NCBI RefSeq assembly: GCF_013046825.1
Contig: NZ_CP053187.1
Coordinates: forward strand, 1,477,501-1,541,500
Source of the DNA: Turicibacter sanguinis
GTDB lineage: Bacteria > Bacillota_I > Bacilli_A > MOL361 > Turicibacteraceae
Direction of reading: 5' to 3'
Length of the DNA stretch: 64,000 nt
Made by a program: the position numbers and the translations under genes. The stretch's first letter is position 1, and each line of letters begins with the position of its first letter. The notes below the pieces were generated by a model that had not been told where the DNA came from, did not search any database, and worked only from the letters and a program-made list of their open reading frames with translations. This document shows positions 26,937 through 37,510 of this stretch, one piece after another.

Positions 26937-27833
26937 ATGAAAAATTATTTAGTACTTGATATAGGTGGAAGTTCAATTAAATATGCTTTGATGAACGAAG
27001 TAGCAGAATTTCTAGATAAAGGTAGTGTTAAAACGCCGCTTGATTGCATTGAAAGCTTAGTTGAAACAATTGGACAGATTTATGATGCATTTCAATCGGA
27101 TATTGAAGGTATCGCAATTAGTATGCCGGGAGTTTTAGATTCAGCAACCGGTTATGCTTATAGTGGTGGATGGTTAGAATACAACAGTGGCCAAAATATT
27201 ATTGATGTATTGAAAAAACGTTGTAATACAGTGATTACTATTGAGAATGATGCCAAATGTGCGGCATCAGCAGAACTTGGTTTTGGAAGTTTAAAAGGAT
27301 GCAAAGATGCGGTAGTAATTGTGTTAGGGACTGGTGTTGGTGGTGGTGTCATCATTGATGGTAAAGTTCATAAAGGACGTCATTCATTTGCTGGAGAATT
27401 TAGCTTTATGCGTATGAATTGTAATCAAATTGATGTGAAGAATCATGTATGGGGATTTAAAAATGGGGCTCCTGCCTTAGCAGAAAAAGTCGCTAATATT
27501 AAAGGCTTACCAGTTGAAGAAGTAAATGGATTGTTCATTTTCGAATTAGCGAATTCAGGTGACGAACAAGTATTAACAATCTTAGATGAATTTACAAAAT
27601 GGGTTGCCATGCAAATCATTGATATTCAGTGTGTGATTGATCCTGAATTAGTTGCAATTGGTGGAGGAATTAGTGCTCAACCGTTATTGATTGAATTGAT
27701 TCAAAAACATCTTGATGCAATGCAAGAAAATTTCGGATTCTATAAGCCATCTGTTAAAGTAGTACCTTGTGAATTTAGAAATGATGCGAATTTAATTGGA
27801 GCGTTATATGCATTTTTATCAAAAGAATTATAG
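26937..27833 (+). CDS. ROK-family sugar kinase, BglK-like
   Basis: A 298-residue ROK kinase: phosphate-binding DIGGSSIKYAL at 8-18, catalytic Asp in ENDAKCAASAE, and GTGVGGGVI. The usual ROK zinc motif (CxCGxxGC) is absent; this region reads GRHSFAGEFSFMRMNC. ROK kinases without that motif include beta-glucoside kinases, which phosphorylate cellobiose or gentiobiose, and the location between LicT-controlled terminators and a beta-glucoside PTS supports such a role. It starts behind AGGGGAGGA. Confidence 0.82.
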   Translation: MKNYLVLDIGGSSIKYALMNEVAEFLDKGSVKTPLDCIESLVETIGQIYDAFQSDIEGIAISMPGVLDSATGYAYSGGWLEYNSGQNIIDVLKKRCNTVITIENDAKCAASAELGFGSLKGCKDAVVIVLGTGVGGGVIIDGKVHKGRHSFAGEFSFMRMNCNQIDVKNHVWGFKNGAPALAEKVANIKGLPVEEVNGLFIFELANSGDEQVLTILDEFTKWVAMQIIDIQCVIDPELVAIGGGISAQPLLIELIQKHLDAMQENFGFYKPSVKVVPCEFRNDANLIGALYAFLSKEL

Positions 27834-27869
27834 TTATGATATCTAGGCAAAAGCCTTTAGATATATATT

Positions 27870-27898
27870 GGATTGTTACTGGTAAAGCAGGCAAGACC
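27870..27898 (+). promoter_or_regulatory. RAT element 3, without terminator
   Basis: GGATTGTTACTGGTAAAGC to GGCAAGACC closely matches RAT 1 and 2. A small hairpin (ATATCT-AGGC-AAAA-GCCT-TT-AGATAT) precedes it. No downstream sequence can pair with AAGACC, so no terminator can form here. Its job may be RNA stability or translation of the PTS gene 38 bases away. Confidence 0.75.
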
Positions 27899-27935
27899 TT
27901 CATGTTAAATTTCAAAACAATGGAGGAAAAAAATT

Positions 27936-29783
27936 ATGGATTATGCAAAACTTGCAAAAGAATTATTAGATTTAATGGGTGGAAAGCAAAATGTGAAGGA
28001 CGTCACTCATTGTGCAACACGTTTACGATTTAATTTAAAAGACGATTCAGTTGTAGACGAAGCAAAAGTAAAAAAAGTAAAAGGTGTAATGGGAGTGTCT
28101 AACAAAGGTGGACAATTCCAAGTGATTATCGGTCAAGATGTTGCAAGAGCACACCGTGAATTATTGAAACTAGGAAACTTTGCTGGAATGGGAGCTGGAT
28201 CTTCAAAGAAAGAAAAAGGAAAAGTTTTAGATACAATTTCGGGTATTTTTAATCCGATTTTACCAGCTATTACAGGAGCAGGGATGATGAAAGCTTTGTT
28301 AGTTTTACTAACAGCTCTAAATGTTGTATCTCCCACAAGTCAAACTTATATTGCCTTAGAATTTATTGCAGACGCTGCTTTTTATTTTTTACCGATGATG
28401 TTAGCAGTCACATCAGCTAAGAAATTTAATACAAATGCCTTCTTAGCAATTACGATTGCGGGAGTCTTATTACATCCAACTTTTACAGCAATTGTCGGAG
28501 CGGGAGAATCATTCTCATTCATTGGACTACCAGTTCAGTTAGTAGGGTATGGAACATCTGTTATTCCAATTATTTTAGCTGTATGGTTAATGTCTTATGT
28601 TGAGAAGTTTGCTGAAAAAGTAACACCTAAAGTGGTTAGTTTCTTCGTAAAACCATTATTAACAATCTTAATTGTTGCACCAATTACGTTAATGGTTATC
28701 GGACCTCTAGGAATGATGATTGGAAATGGATTAGCCTATGTGTTCTTATGGATGTCAGAAAATTTAGGCTGGTTAGCTTTACCGGTTATGGCTGCCTTAT
28801 GTCCTTGGATTATTATGACAGGTATGCACCACGGATTTACACCATTAACAATGTCTGCTTTTTCTAAATATGGATATGATCCAATCACATTCCCGGCAAG
28901 TTTATGTTCAAATATCGCACAAGGTGGAGCTGCTTTGGCTGTAGGAGTTAAATCGAAAAATCCAGAAATTAAACAGTTAGCAACATCAGCAGGGATTACA
29001 GCGGTATTTGGTGTAACAGAGCCAGCATTATTTGGTGTTAACTTGCGATTCAAAAAACCAATGATGGGAGCAACAATTGGAGCGACAGTTGCTGCTATTT
29101 ATGCTGGAGTTGTTGTTTTGAAAGCATTCGCGATGGCGACACCCGGATTAGCATCACTTGCGATGTTTATTGGAGAGGGAGAATTCTCTAAAAATATTTT
29201 ACATGCTGTGATTACATTAGTTATCGCATTGGTTGTTTCATTTATTGCGACATGGATCATTGGATTTGAAGATGAGCCTGTAGAAGTAGAAGAAACAAAA
29301 AACGAGGAAAAAGAAGTGGTACCTTTAAATAAAAAAGTTAAAGTGATGAGTCCAATGGAAGGAACAATTGTTCCCTTATCAGAAGTTAAGGATGCAACAT
29401 TCTCACAAGAAATTATGGGAAAAGGAATCGCAATTGAACCAACTGTTGGTCAAGTTGTTGCACCATTTAACGGAACTGTAACTGCTCTATTTCACACGAA
29501 ACATGCGATTGGATTAACATCTGATGAGGGTGTAGAAGTATTAATTCATGTTGGAATCGACACAGTTCAATTAAATGGAGAACATTATAAAGCGTATATC
29601 CAAAATGGCGATAAAATCAAAGCAGGTGATTTATTAGTGGAATTTGATATCGAAGCGATTAAGGTTGCTGGATACGAAGTGGTAACACCGGTAATCATCA
29701 CTAATACACCTACTTATAGTGATATTATTCCAATGAAAGAAGGCTTAATTTTAAAAGGTGAGGAGTTATTAACTATATTATAG
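27936..29783 (+). CDS. bglP: Beta-glucoside PTS permease, EIIBCA
   Basis: A 615-residue single-chain PTS transporter in B-C-A order. EIIB has phospho-Cys26 in VTHCATRLRF. EIIC (about 105-455) has ten or so helices and PWIIMTGMHHGFTPL. EIIA (about 480-615) has the active His538 in LIHVGIDTV. It imports a beta-glucoside such as cellobiose, salicin or arbutin and phosphorylates it at C6. It lies between the ROK kinase and the phospho-beta-glucosidase and behind RAT element 3. Confidence 0.94.
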   Translation: MDYAKLAKELLDLMGGKQNVKDVTHCATRLRFNLKDDSVVDEAKVKKVKGVMGVSNKGGQFQVIIGQDVARAHRELLKLGNFAGMGAGSSKKEKGKVLDTISGIFNPILPAITGAGMMKALLVLLTALNVVSPTSQTYIALEFIADAAFYFLPMMLAVTSAKKFNTNAFLAITIAGVLLHPTFTAIVGAGESFSFIGLPVQLVGYGTSVIPIILAVWLMSYVEKFAEKVTPKVVSFFVKPLLTILIVAPITLMVIGPLGMMIGNGLAYVFLWMSENLGWLALPVMAALCPWIIMTGMHHGFTPLTMSAFSKYGYDPITFPASLCSNIAQGGAALAVGVKSKNPEIKQLATSAGITAVFGVTEPALFGVNLRFKKPMMGATIGATVAAIYAGVVVLKAFAMATPGLASLAMFIGEGEFSKNILHAVITLVIALVVSFIATWIIGFEDEPVEVEETKNEEKEVVPLNKKVKVMSPMEGTIVPLSEVKDATFSQEIMGKGIAIEPTVGQVVAPFNGTVTALFHTKHAIGLTSDEGVEVLIHVGIDTVQLNGEHYKAYIQNGDKIKAGDLLVEFDIEAIKVAGYEVVTPVIITNTPTYSDIIPMKEGLILKGEELLTIL

Positions 29784-29796
29784 GTAGAAAGGATGA

Positions 29797-31218
<1,422 letters not shown>

Positions 31219-31268
31219 AATATCTTCATTAAACGTATATAAATTAAACTTCTAATATCTTTCAAACA

Positions 31269-31304
31269 AAAAAGAGATAGTTCGCCTGTAGAACTATCTC
31301 TTTT
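31269..31304 (+). terminator. Terminator after bglA
   Basis: AAAAGAGATAGTTC / GAACTATCTCTTTT with a 7-base loop. Confidence 0.88.
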
Positions 31305-31345
31305 GATATAGTTTTTTTATACTAGTGTGAACGACATATCTGAAC

Positions 31346-31465
31346 TTATATATAGTGTTTATCATTTTTTACTTCTGTGATTTTATCTTCAAGAATTTGA
31401 GCCAGTATAGCTTCTTTATGCATAGTATATCTGTCTCTAGCAATAGGTGAAACTTTAATTAACAT
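31346..31465 (-). pseudogene. Probable remnant of a membrane-protein gene
   Basis: A 39-codon frame (MLIKVSPIARDRYTMHKEA...) with the same frame continuing upstream as hydrophobic codons (IIVFFLLDLFI) that reach a stop without a start codon. It looks like the last membrane helix and charged tail of a larger protein whose front is gone. Otherwise the 460-base gap from 31219 to 31680 holds only the bglA terminator and the next gene's leader. Confidence 0.3.
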
Positions 31466-31680
31466 AATAAATAGGTCAAGAAGGAAGAATACAATTATAT
31501 TAAAAGTTAAAAAGTGTTTTTCATTATTACTTCTCTAGGATAAACCTTAATTATAGTTGCATTATATTAATTAGAATATAAGAATGTCATTTTTATATCT
31601 TACAAAAAGGCCGCGGTTCTGTAAGAGAGGACCAATTTATGTTATACTTTTTAAAAGTATTGAGAAGGAGGATATTTTTT

Positions 31681-32277
31681 ATGACGTCAAATCGCTTTAA
31701 GAAGCAGTTAGATTTTTTAATTGAAATTGATAAAGTTAAAAATATTTTACGTATGACATCCATTGCAGATGGAAGCCGTCGTGAAAATGATGCTGAGCAT
31801 TCATGGTCACTTGCAATGATGGCCTTATTATTTCACGAATATATGCCTCACACAGATATTTTGAAGGTAATTAAGATGGTTCTAATTCACGATTTAGTTG
31901 AAATCTATGCAGGAGATACATTTGCATTTGATGAAACTGGGTATGAGGATAAGGAAGAAAGAGAACAGTTATCTGCAGATAAAATTTTTGGAATTTTAGA
32001 ATCAGACCAAGGTCAAGAGTTACGTCGTTTATGGGATGAATTTGAGGCTTGTGAAACAGAGGAAGCACAGTATGCTGCCATGCTTGATCGTTTACATCCT
32101 TTTATTATGAATTATCTTCATGAAGGTGGGACCTGGAAGGTGCACCAAATTACAGATGAGCAAGTTTATAAACGTAATCAGATTACATTAGATAAAGGCC
32201 CACAAGAGTTTATTGATTTTATTCATGAAGTTGTCACTGACTTTGTTGAAAAAGGTTATATTAAGTCAACCAAATAA
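31681..32277 (+). CDS. HD-domain phosphohydrolase, YfbR/HDDC2-like
   Basis: A 198-residue HD hydrolase. The metal ligands are visible: His40 in DAEHSW, His70-Asp71 in LIHDLVE, and a later Asp in MLDRLHPF. The nearest known enzymes remove phosphate from deoxyribonucleoside 5'-monophosphates. ATG 31681 is used because GGAGG stands ten bases before it. The TTATACTTTTT region further upstream may be its promoter. Confidence 0.82.
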   Translation: MTSNRFKKQLDFLIEIDKVKNILRMTSIADGSRRENDAEHSWSLAMMALLFHEYMPHTDILKVIKMVLIHDLVEIYAGDTFAFDETGYEDKEEREQLSADKIFGILESDQGQELRRLWDEFEACETEEAQYAAMLDRLHPFIMNYLHEGGTWKVHQITDEQVYKRNQITLDKGPQEFIDFIHEVVTDFVEKGYIKSTK

Positions 32278-32306
32278 AAAATGATGCCATGCGGCATCAT
32301 TTTTTA
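32276..32306. terminator. Bidirectional terminator
   Basis: AAAAAATGATGCC / GGCATCATTTTTT with loop ATGC between converging genes. Confidence 0.88.
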
Positions 32307-32752
32307 TTTAATTTTAATTTATGATTATTTTCGATTTTTTTCCACAGATAAACGAGTGATGAAACCAGGAGGATTCCGAATGCTAAAGATCCTGCAATAG
32401 CAAAGGTATGAATAAAGGTTGATAAAAATTCTTGTGTATTTCCTTGTATGAAATGTTCCATGGTGTAGTAAATTCCACTTCCGGGGACAAGTGGGATTAA
32501 GGCTGCAATTAAAAAGATGGTAACAGGTACTTTGTGAACACGTGCCATAATTTCTGAATAAAGAGAAAGGACAACAGTTGCCGCGAAGTATTGAATTAAG
32601 TCATTTTGATAGACGGCTGCTAATTCGAAGGTAAGCCAGGCAAGGGCTCCGCCGATAGAGGCATAAAAAATCATTTTTCCGCGAATGTTGAAAATAATAC
32701 AAAATCCAATGCAGGCTAAAAAGGAATAAAGACAAGGGAGAATAATAGACAT
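32297..32752 (-). CDS. Threonine/serine exporter family, small subunit (ThrE-like, DUF3815)
   Basis: About 151 residues with four to five membrane helices and the ALIPLVPGSGIYYTM motif of the C-terminal half of ThrE exporters, here encoded as a separate gene. It begins ten bases after the larger partner. Start 32752 follows AGGAGG. The pair should exchange threonine, serine or small dicarboxylates. Confidence 0.8.
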   Translation of the reverse strand: MSIILPCLYSFLACIGFCIIFNIRGKMIFYASIGGALAWLTFELAAVYQNDLIQYFAATVVLSLYSEIMARVHKVPVTIFLIAALIPLVPGSGIYYTMEHFIQGNTQEFLSTFIHTFAIAGSLAFGILLVSSLVYLWKKIENNHKLKLNKK

Positions 32753-32762
32753 AGGATACCTC

Positions 32763-33518
32763 CTAAAAAATATTAGACATTGATAAGGCAATTCCGGTTC
32801 CGATAGCGATTGAAGTTGCGGTTAGAATAGCTTCCGTCATTTTTGTTTGACCGGCAATAAAGTCTCCAGCAATAACATCGCGTACTGAGTTGGTTAAGGC
32901 AACCCCAGGTACGAGGTTCATGACTAAACCAATAATCATTTTATCAATATTTTGTGCAAAGTTAAGTTCGTAAGATACGACGGCTAAAAAGGCTGCAACC
33001 ATACTACAAATAATTGTAATAAAAAAAGGATTCGTTCGGAATCGATCCATTAATTCTGAAATAATTTTAATAATAGGGCCAATCAAAAGCGCGCATAATG
33101 CATCGTAAACTGTTCCACCAAAGAATAAAGTAAAAGTTGAAGACGTTAGAGCATAAGCAAAAAGTTGCATCTTGAATCCAAACTTTGGTCTTGCTTGAAT
33201 TTGTTCTAATTCCTCTTTAACTTCTTTTAAATCAGGTGTCGTTTGACAGGTATATCTTGCAAGATTATTTAAGCGTTCAACTTTATCTAAGTTCGTTGAA
33301 CGTTGATGAATTCGTCTTGTTTTTGTTATGTTGCAGTTTCCTACTGTATTAATGGTTACGATTATAGTGGTTGGAACTGCGTAGACATCTACTTCTTTCA
33401 CACCATAAGCCAAGGCCATTCGTTGAATTGATTCTTCAACCCTGTATATTTCAGCTCCATTTTCAAGAAGCATCTGTCCCAGTCGAGTTGTTATATTTAA
33501 TAACTCATTATAATCCAT
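32763..33518 (-). CDS. Threonine/serine exporter family, large subunit (ThrE-like, DUF1212)
   Basis: About 251 residues. The soluble N-terminal part has LGQMLLENGAEIYRVEESI, the hallmark of the ThrE/YjjP family, followed by five helices with the membrane motif MNLVPGVALTNSVRDVIAGD. It precedes the small subunit in one minus-strand unit. Start chosen at 33518 behind GAGGTGG. Confidence 0.85.
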   Translation of the reverse strand: MDYNELLNITTRLGQMLLENGAEIYRVEESIQRMALAYGVKEVDVYAVPTTIIVTINTVGNCNITKTRRIHQRSTNLDKVERLNNLARYTCQTTPDLKEVKEELEQIQARPKFGFKMQLFAYALTSSTFTLFFGGTVYDALCALLIGPIIKIISELMDRFRTNPFFITIICSMVAAFLAVVSYELNFAQNIDKMIIGLVMNLVPGVALTNSVRDVIAGDFIAGQTKMTEAILTATSIAIGTGIALSMSNIF

Positions 33519-33627
33519 TATTACCACCTCGTGGATAGTATAACATATATTTATCGCTCTTAAAATCCAACAAAATCTCCTAAATGAAGATAGTCTATTT
33601 AATTATAGAAATTTCAAAATAAAGTTA

Positions 33628-33660
33628 TATAATATATATATGTTACATACATATATATAT
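33628..33660 (+). promoter_or_regulatory. marR promoter with AT palindrome
   Basis: TATAAT at 33628-33633 runs straight into an inverted repeat (ATATATATGT ... ACATATATAT type) reaching 33660, a likely autoregulatory MarR site over the transcription start. Confidence 0.5.
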
Positions 33661-33679
33661 TCGAAAGTGAGGGACAGAA

Positions 33680-34147
33680 TTGGAAGAGAAACAAGAGAAG
33701 TTAATTAGTGATGTTATTGATATGTTATTTGAAGCTAAAAAGACAATTGATTACTTACCAATTTTACCTGCTAAAATTCGTAAAAGTCATCTTCAAGTTT
33801 TGCAAATGGTCTCAAAGGTACATCAAGTGAAAGGAGAAGTTAAAGTAACGGATATTAGTAAAGGATTAAAAATTACATCACCGAATATTACAAAACTTTT
33901 AAATGAACTAGAACAACTAAACATGGTACAAAAAAAACACTCATCAATTGATCGACGAGTTGTTTTGATTGAGTTAACAAAACATGGAGAAGAGACCTTA
34001 AATCGTTGTGTTAAAAATTATCATACTAGATTGTTAGCTGTAATTGAAGGAATTGGATATGAAAATTGTGAACTTGCGGTTGAAACCATCCAAAAATTAT
34101 CAATTGAGATGAAGAAAATTTCAGAAGGCTATGAAAAGGGAGAGTAG
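33680..34147 (+). CDS. MarR-family regulator
   Basis: A 155-residue winged-helix regulator: DNA-reading part ISKGLKITSPNITKLLNELEQ (about 67-87), wing with SSIDRRVVLIELT. It starts with TTG behind GAGGG and lies two bases before a MATE gene, so it probably represses its own operon with the pump until a drug or metabolite binds. Confidence 0.87.
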   Translation: MEEKQEKLISDVIDMLFEAKKTIDYLPILPAKIRKSHLQVLQMVSKVHQVKGEVKVTDISKGLKITSPNITKLLNELEQLNMVQKKHSSIDRRVVLIELTKHGEETLNRCVKNYHTRLLAVIEGIGYENCELAVETIQKLSIEMKKISEGYEKGE

Positions 34148-34149
34148 AA

Positions 34150-35526
34150 ATGAGTAAAAAAGTTTTAGTAATGAACAATCCGATGGAAGAGAGTAGGGCA
34201 TTTCCATTGATTATGAAATATTCAACTCCTGCTATTATTGCTTTATTAATTAGTGCAATCTACAACATTGTAGATCGAATGTTTGTTGGAAATTATGTAG
34301 GGGATATTGGGTTAGCGGCATTATCTATTTGTTTCCCTATTACTTTTATTGTAATGGGATTTGCTCTTTTAGTCAGTGCTGGAGGTGGAACTTTATTTGC
34401 TTTAAACCTAGGTGAAAAAGATATAGAGAATTCAAATCGAGCATTTGCAAACTCGTTTTTATACATTATTGGATTAGAGTTAGTAGTAACACTTGTTTTA
34501 TGGATAGTAGGCGATTCCTTTTTAAAGGTTTTAGGAGCAAGTGAGGTTGTTTTACCGGTTGCTAAACAATACTATTTTATAATGCTAGTAGGAAGTGTAT
34601 TTCAAGGATTAACCTTTGTTTTTAATGATTTTACACGTGTGTCAGGAAAAGTAAATCTTGCATTGATTATTTCAGCTAGTGGAGCCATTGTAAATATTGT
34701 GCTTGATGCTTGGTTTATTATAGGACTCGGATGGGGTGTAGAAGGGGCGGCACTTGCGACTGTTTTAGGACAAGTTGTTTCTGCGTTAATCGGATTTTAC
34801 ATTGTGTTTGGTGGTCATACTGTTATAAAAATAAAGAAAGATTATTTCAAAATTCAACTATCTATTATTCAAAAAATTTCAAAATTAGGTGTCTCATTGT
34901 TTATTGCTCAAATTGCGTTTGGATTTATTAGTTTAATCTATAATGTTTACTTAGGAAAATACGGTGGAGATCTTGCGATTTCTGTGTATGCTATTATTTC
35001 AAGTATTATGACCTTTGTTATTATGCCGGCTAGTGGATTAAGTCAAGGATTACAACCTATTTTAGGTTATTGTTATGGTTCTAAAAACTATGAGCGAGTG
35101 ATGGAGATGATGAAAGTTGGATGTTTCATTTCTACTGCCATAACAACAGTGATTTGGGCTTTAGTTCAACTTTTCCCTAGTCAATTAGTGTATTTATTTG
35201 GTGGTGCAAATAATCAAGACTTGATGGAGTTAGGAGTCACTGCTTTACGAATTAATTTTAGTTTCATCCCTATTGTAGGATTTGTTATGTTGTGTATTAC
35301 TTTTTTCCAAGCGATTGGGCATGCCAGACCTTCAATTTTATTGACCTTAATTCGTCAAGTGCTAGCTTTAGTACCTTTTATTATAGGATTACCGATGTTA
35401 ATAGGTGTTAAGGGCATTTTCTTTGCGCAACCAGCAAGTGATTTAATTACATTATTAGTTTCCATTTGGTTATTAAAGAAATTCTTTAACCAGTTACGTC
35501 AAATGTCTCAAGAATCTTTAGGCTAA
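34150..35526 (+). CDS. MATE-family efflux transporter (MepA-like)
   Basis: A 458-residue MATE exporter with 12 predicted helices. The N-terminal YSTPAIIALLISAIYNIVDRMFVGNYVG segment is like MepA. Its pairing with an upstream MarR-type regulator is the MepR-MepA layout of Staphylococcus. It should expel cationic toxic compounds. Substrate is unknown. Confidence 0.87.
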   Translation: MSKKVLVMNNPMEESRAFPLIMKYSTPAIIALLISAIYNIVDRMFVGNYVGDIGLAALSICFPITFIVMGFALLVSAGGGTLFALNLGEKDIENSNRAFANSFLYIIGLELVVTLVLWIVGDSFLKVLGASEVVLPVAKQYYFIMLVGSVFQGLTFVFNDFTRVSGKVNLALIISASGAIVNIVLDAWFIIGLGWGVEGAALATVLGQVVSALIGFYIVFGGHTVIKIKKDYFKIQLSIIQKISKLGVSLFIAQIAFGFISLIYNVYLGKYGGDLAISVYAIISSIMTFVIMPASGLSQGLQPILGYCYGSKNYERVMEMMKVGCFISTAITTVIWALVQLFPSQLVYLFGGANNQDLMELGVTALRINFSFIPIVGFVMLCITFFQAIGHARPSILLTLIRQVLALVPFIIGLPMLIGVKGIFFAQPASDLITLLVSIWLLKKFFNQLRQMSQESLG

Positions 35527-35528
35527 TA

Positions 35529-35568
35529 AAAAAAGAGGAATCACTTAATTTTAAGTGATTCCTCTTTT
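35529..35568 (+). terminator. Terminator after marR-MATE operon
   Basis: AAAAGAGGAATCACTT / AAGTGATTCCTCTTTT. Confidence 0.88.
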
Positions 35569-35680
35569 GGGAAAAATCAGAATAAAAGGGGAAAAAATCA
35601 CATTTTATCATAAAATGTCGTTTTTTTGAATATATGTCGAACAAAAAAATAAAAAAATATACATAAAAAATAGATTTCGT

Positions 35681-35709
35681 TTGCCTAATTTATTTGAGCG
35701 TGATATAAT
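35681..35709 (+). promoter_or_regulatory. Promoter of cold shock gene
   Basis: TTGCCT and TATAAT with a 17-base spacer. It leaves a 5' untranslated leader of about 120 bases, typical of thermosensing csp messages. Confidence 0.75.
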
Positions 35710-35834
35710 GAAGACAACTTAATAGTCCTTTTTTATAAATTTGAACAAGTTTTTGTGGTGTTACGCTGCTTTAATTGAATGAAAATTTTTAAATATGGCT
35801 TTAAGCGAATTGTTATTATTAGGAGGTAGTTCTC

Positions 35835-36035
35835 ATGACTACAGGTACAGTTAAATGGTTTAACGCAGAAAAAGGATTCGGATTCATCACTGTTGATGGA
35901 GGGAACGATGTATTCGCTCACTTCTCAGCAATCACTGGAGAAGGATTCAAAACTTTAGAAGAAGGTCAAAAAGTTTCATTCGAAATCGTTGAAGGAAACC
36001 GTGGACCTCAAGCAGCTAACATCGTTAAATTATAA
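35835..36035 (+). CDS. Cold shock protein, CspA family
   Basis: A 66-residue single cold-shock domain: [15 protein letters not shown] (RNP1) and DVFAHFSAI (RNP2). It binds single-stranded RNA and DNA and acts as an RNA chaperone. Ribosome site AGGAGG, long leader, own terminator: a single-gene unit likely to be highly expressed. Confidence 0.95.
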   Translation: MTTGTVKWFNAEKGFGFITVDGGNDVFAHFSAITGEGFKTLEEGQKVSFEIVEGNRGPQAANIVKL

Positions 36036-36050
36036 TTTTAACAATAAGCT

Positions 36051-36087
36051 AAAAAACTGTGGATAGTTTCTATTCACAGTTTTTTTT
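36051..36087 (+). terminator. Terminator after cold shock gene
   Basis: AAAACTGTG / CACAGTTTTTTTT. Confidence 0.82.
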
Positions 36088-36179
36088 ATGTTTTTTTTGA
36101 AACAATTAGTCTATTTTTATAATAAAGTGGATATATATTATAGTGGAGTCTTAATTTCATTTATAAAAAGGTGATGAAG

Positions 36180-36644
36180 ATGGAAAAATATATGAAAATG
36201 GCAATTGAAGAAGCAGAAAATGGCGTGAAGTGTAAACATGGGGGACCATTTGGTGCAGTGATTGTGAAAGATAATCAAGTGATTGCGAAAGCTCATAATA
36301 CTGTCGTAAAAGAAAATGATCCAACTTGTCATGCTGAAATAAATGCAATTCGATTAGCTTCACGAACACTAAATACATTTAAATTAAACGATTGTTTATT
36401 GTTTACCTCTTCTGAGCCTTGTCCAATGTGTTTATCTGCTATATTATGGGCTGGAATTGAAACGGTCTATTATGGCTGTACGGTTGAAGATGCAAATAAA
36501 ATAGGATTTGCAGATGAGTTCATTTATGATTATTTAAAAGGAAAACAAAACACCAATATTTTAAAATTAAAGCCGCTATTAAGAGAAAATGCATTAGATA
36601 TTTTTAAGATGTGGGATAAGCAAGAGGATAAAATTCCTTATTGA
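36180..36644 (+). CDS. guaD: Guanine deaminase-type nucleoside deaminase
   Basis: A 154-residue zinc deaminase of the CDA fold: CHAEINAIR with the catalytic Glu and zinc ligand (His in the family, here preceded by Cys), and SSEPCPMCL supplying the two zinc Cys. GGPFGAVIVKD and the FADEFIYDYL region match Bacillus GuaD better than TadA, which lacks the latter. It would turn guanine into xanthine. ATG 36180 stands six bases after AAGGTG. The upstream GTG is unlikely. Confidence 0.8.
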   Translation: MEKYMKMAIEEAENGVKCKHGGPFGAVIVKDNQVIAKAHNTVVKENDPTCHAEINAIRLASRTLNTFKLNDCLLFTSSEPCPMCLSAILWAGIETVYYGCTVEDANKIGFADEFIYDYLKGKQNTNILKLKPLLRENALDIFKMWDKQEDKIPY

Positions 36645-36667
36645 TTAATCGAAAGGGGGGGAGTTTA

Positions 36668-37474
36668 ATGAGAGGAATCAAATATGGAATGCCACAGTTA
36701 TTAGAATTAAAAGACATTGAAGAAAATATTCAATTTTGTGAGAAAATAGGATTAAATTTTATAGAATTAAATGCAAATTTACCAATCTGTCAACCTGATC
36801 GGATTAATGTTCGATATCTTAATCGATTAAAAATGCAATATGGGGTTGAATTTACCATTCATTTACCAGAAGAGTTGGATTTAGGCCATTTCAATCGAAG
36901 AGAGAGAGAGGCCTATTTGAAGATTATTGAAGAATCGATTGGAATTGCGGATCGGTTGGGAATTAAAATTTTAAATTTACATATGAATCCAGGAATTCAT
37001 TTCACAATGCCTGAACAAACGGTAGAATTATATGAAACTTATAAACAAGATTATTTAGAGAATATTAAATCATGTAAAGAAGCAATTAATTTATTTTTAG
37101 GTGGAACAGGTGTAATGATTGCAATTGAAAATACGGGGATTTTTGATCGTCCTCATATTCGAGAAGCCGTTGAAATATTACTTCAAAGCGATCGATTTTG
37201 TTTAACGTGGGATGTTGGGCATGATTATTGTCATAAGGATTGTGATCATGAATTTATTTTAAAACATATCGATCGGGTGAAACACATTCATATGCATGAT
37301 GCTAAAGGAACTCATGATCATTTACCATTGTTTAGTGGAGAGATTGATTTAGATGAAGTATTCAATTTAGTAAAAGGTAATAACCCAATGATTTTACTTG
37401 AAGTTAAAACAAAAGAAGCATTAATCCATTCAGTTGCAAAACTTAAAGAAAAAATTTGGATAAATAGCAATTAA
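36668..37474 (+). CDS. TIM-barrel sugar isomerase / endonuclease IV-like protein
   Basis: A 268-residue AP-endonuclease-2 family protein (sugar phosphate isomerase/epimerase type). Metal-site motifs are visible: NLHMNPGIH, IAIENTG, TWDVGHDYCH, HIHMHDAKGTHDHLPLFSGEID and a final Glu in ILLEVK. It could be a ketose epimerase or an endonuclease IV relative. The ATG at 36668 has GGGGGGAG upstream. It follows the deaminase gene closely and may be cotranscribed. Confidence 0.75.
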   Translation: MRGIKYGMPQLLELKDIEENIQFCEKIGLNFIELNANLPICQPDRINVRYLNRLKMQYGVEFTIHLPEELDLGHFNRREREAYLKIIEESIGIADRLGIKILNLHMNPGIHFTMPEQTVELYETYKQDYLENIKSCKEAINLFLGGTGVMIAIENTGIFDRPHIREAVEILLQSDRFCLTWDVGHDYCHKDCDHEFILKHIDRVKHIHMHDAKGTHDHLPLFSGEIDLDEVFNLVKGNNPMILLEVKTKEALIHSVAKLKEKIWINSN

Positions 37475-37475
37475 T

Positions 37476-37510
37476 AAAAAACTATCTCAAGAATTCTTGA
37501 GATAGTTTTT
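37476..37510. terminator. Bidirectional terminator
   Basis: AAAAACTATCTCAAG / CTTGAGATAGTTTTT with loop AATT. Confidence 0.88.

Noticed and set aside
27870-27935. Third RAT-linked terminator
   Set aside because: No downstream sequence complements AAGACC and there is no T run, so only the RAT element is listed.
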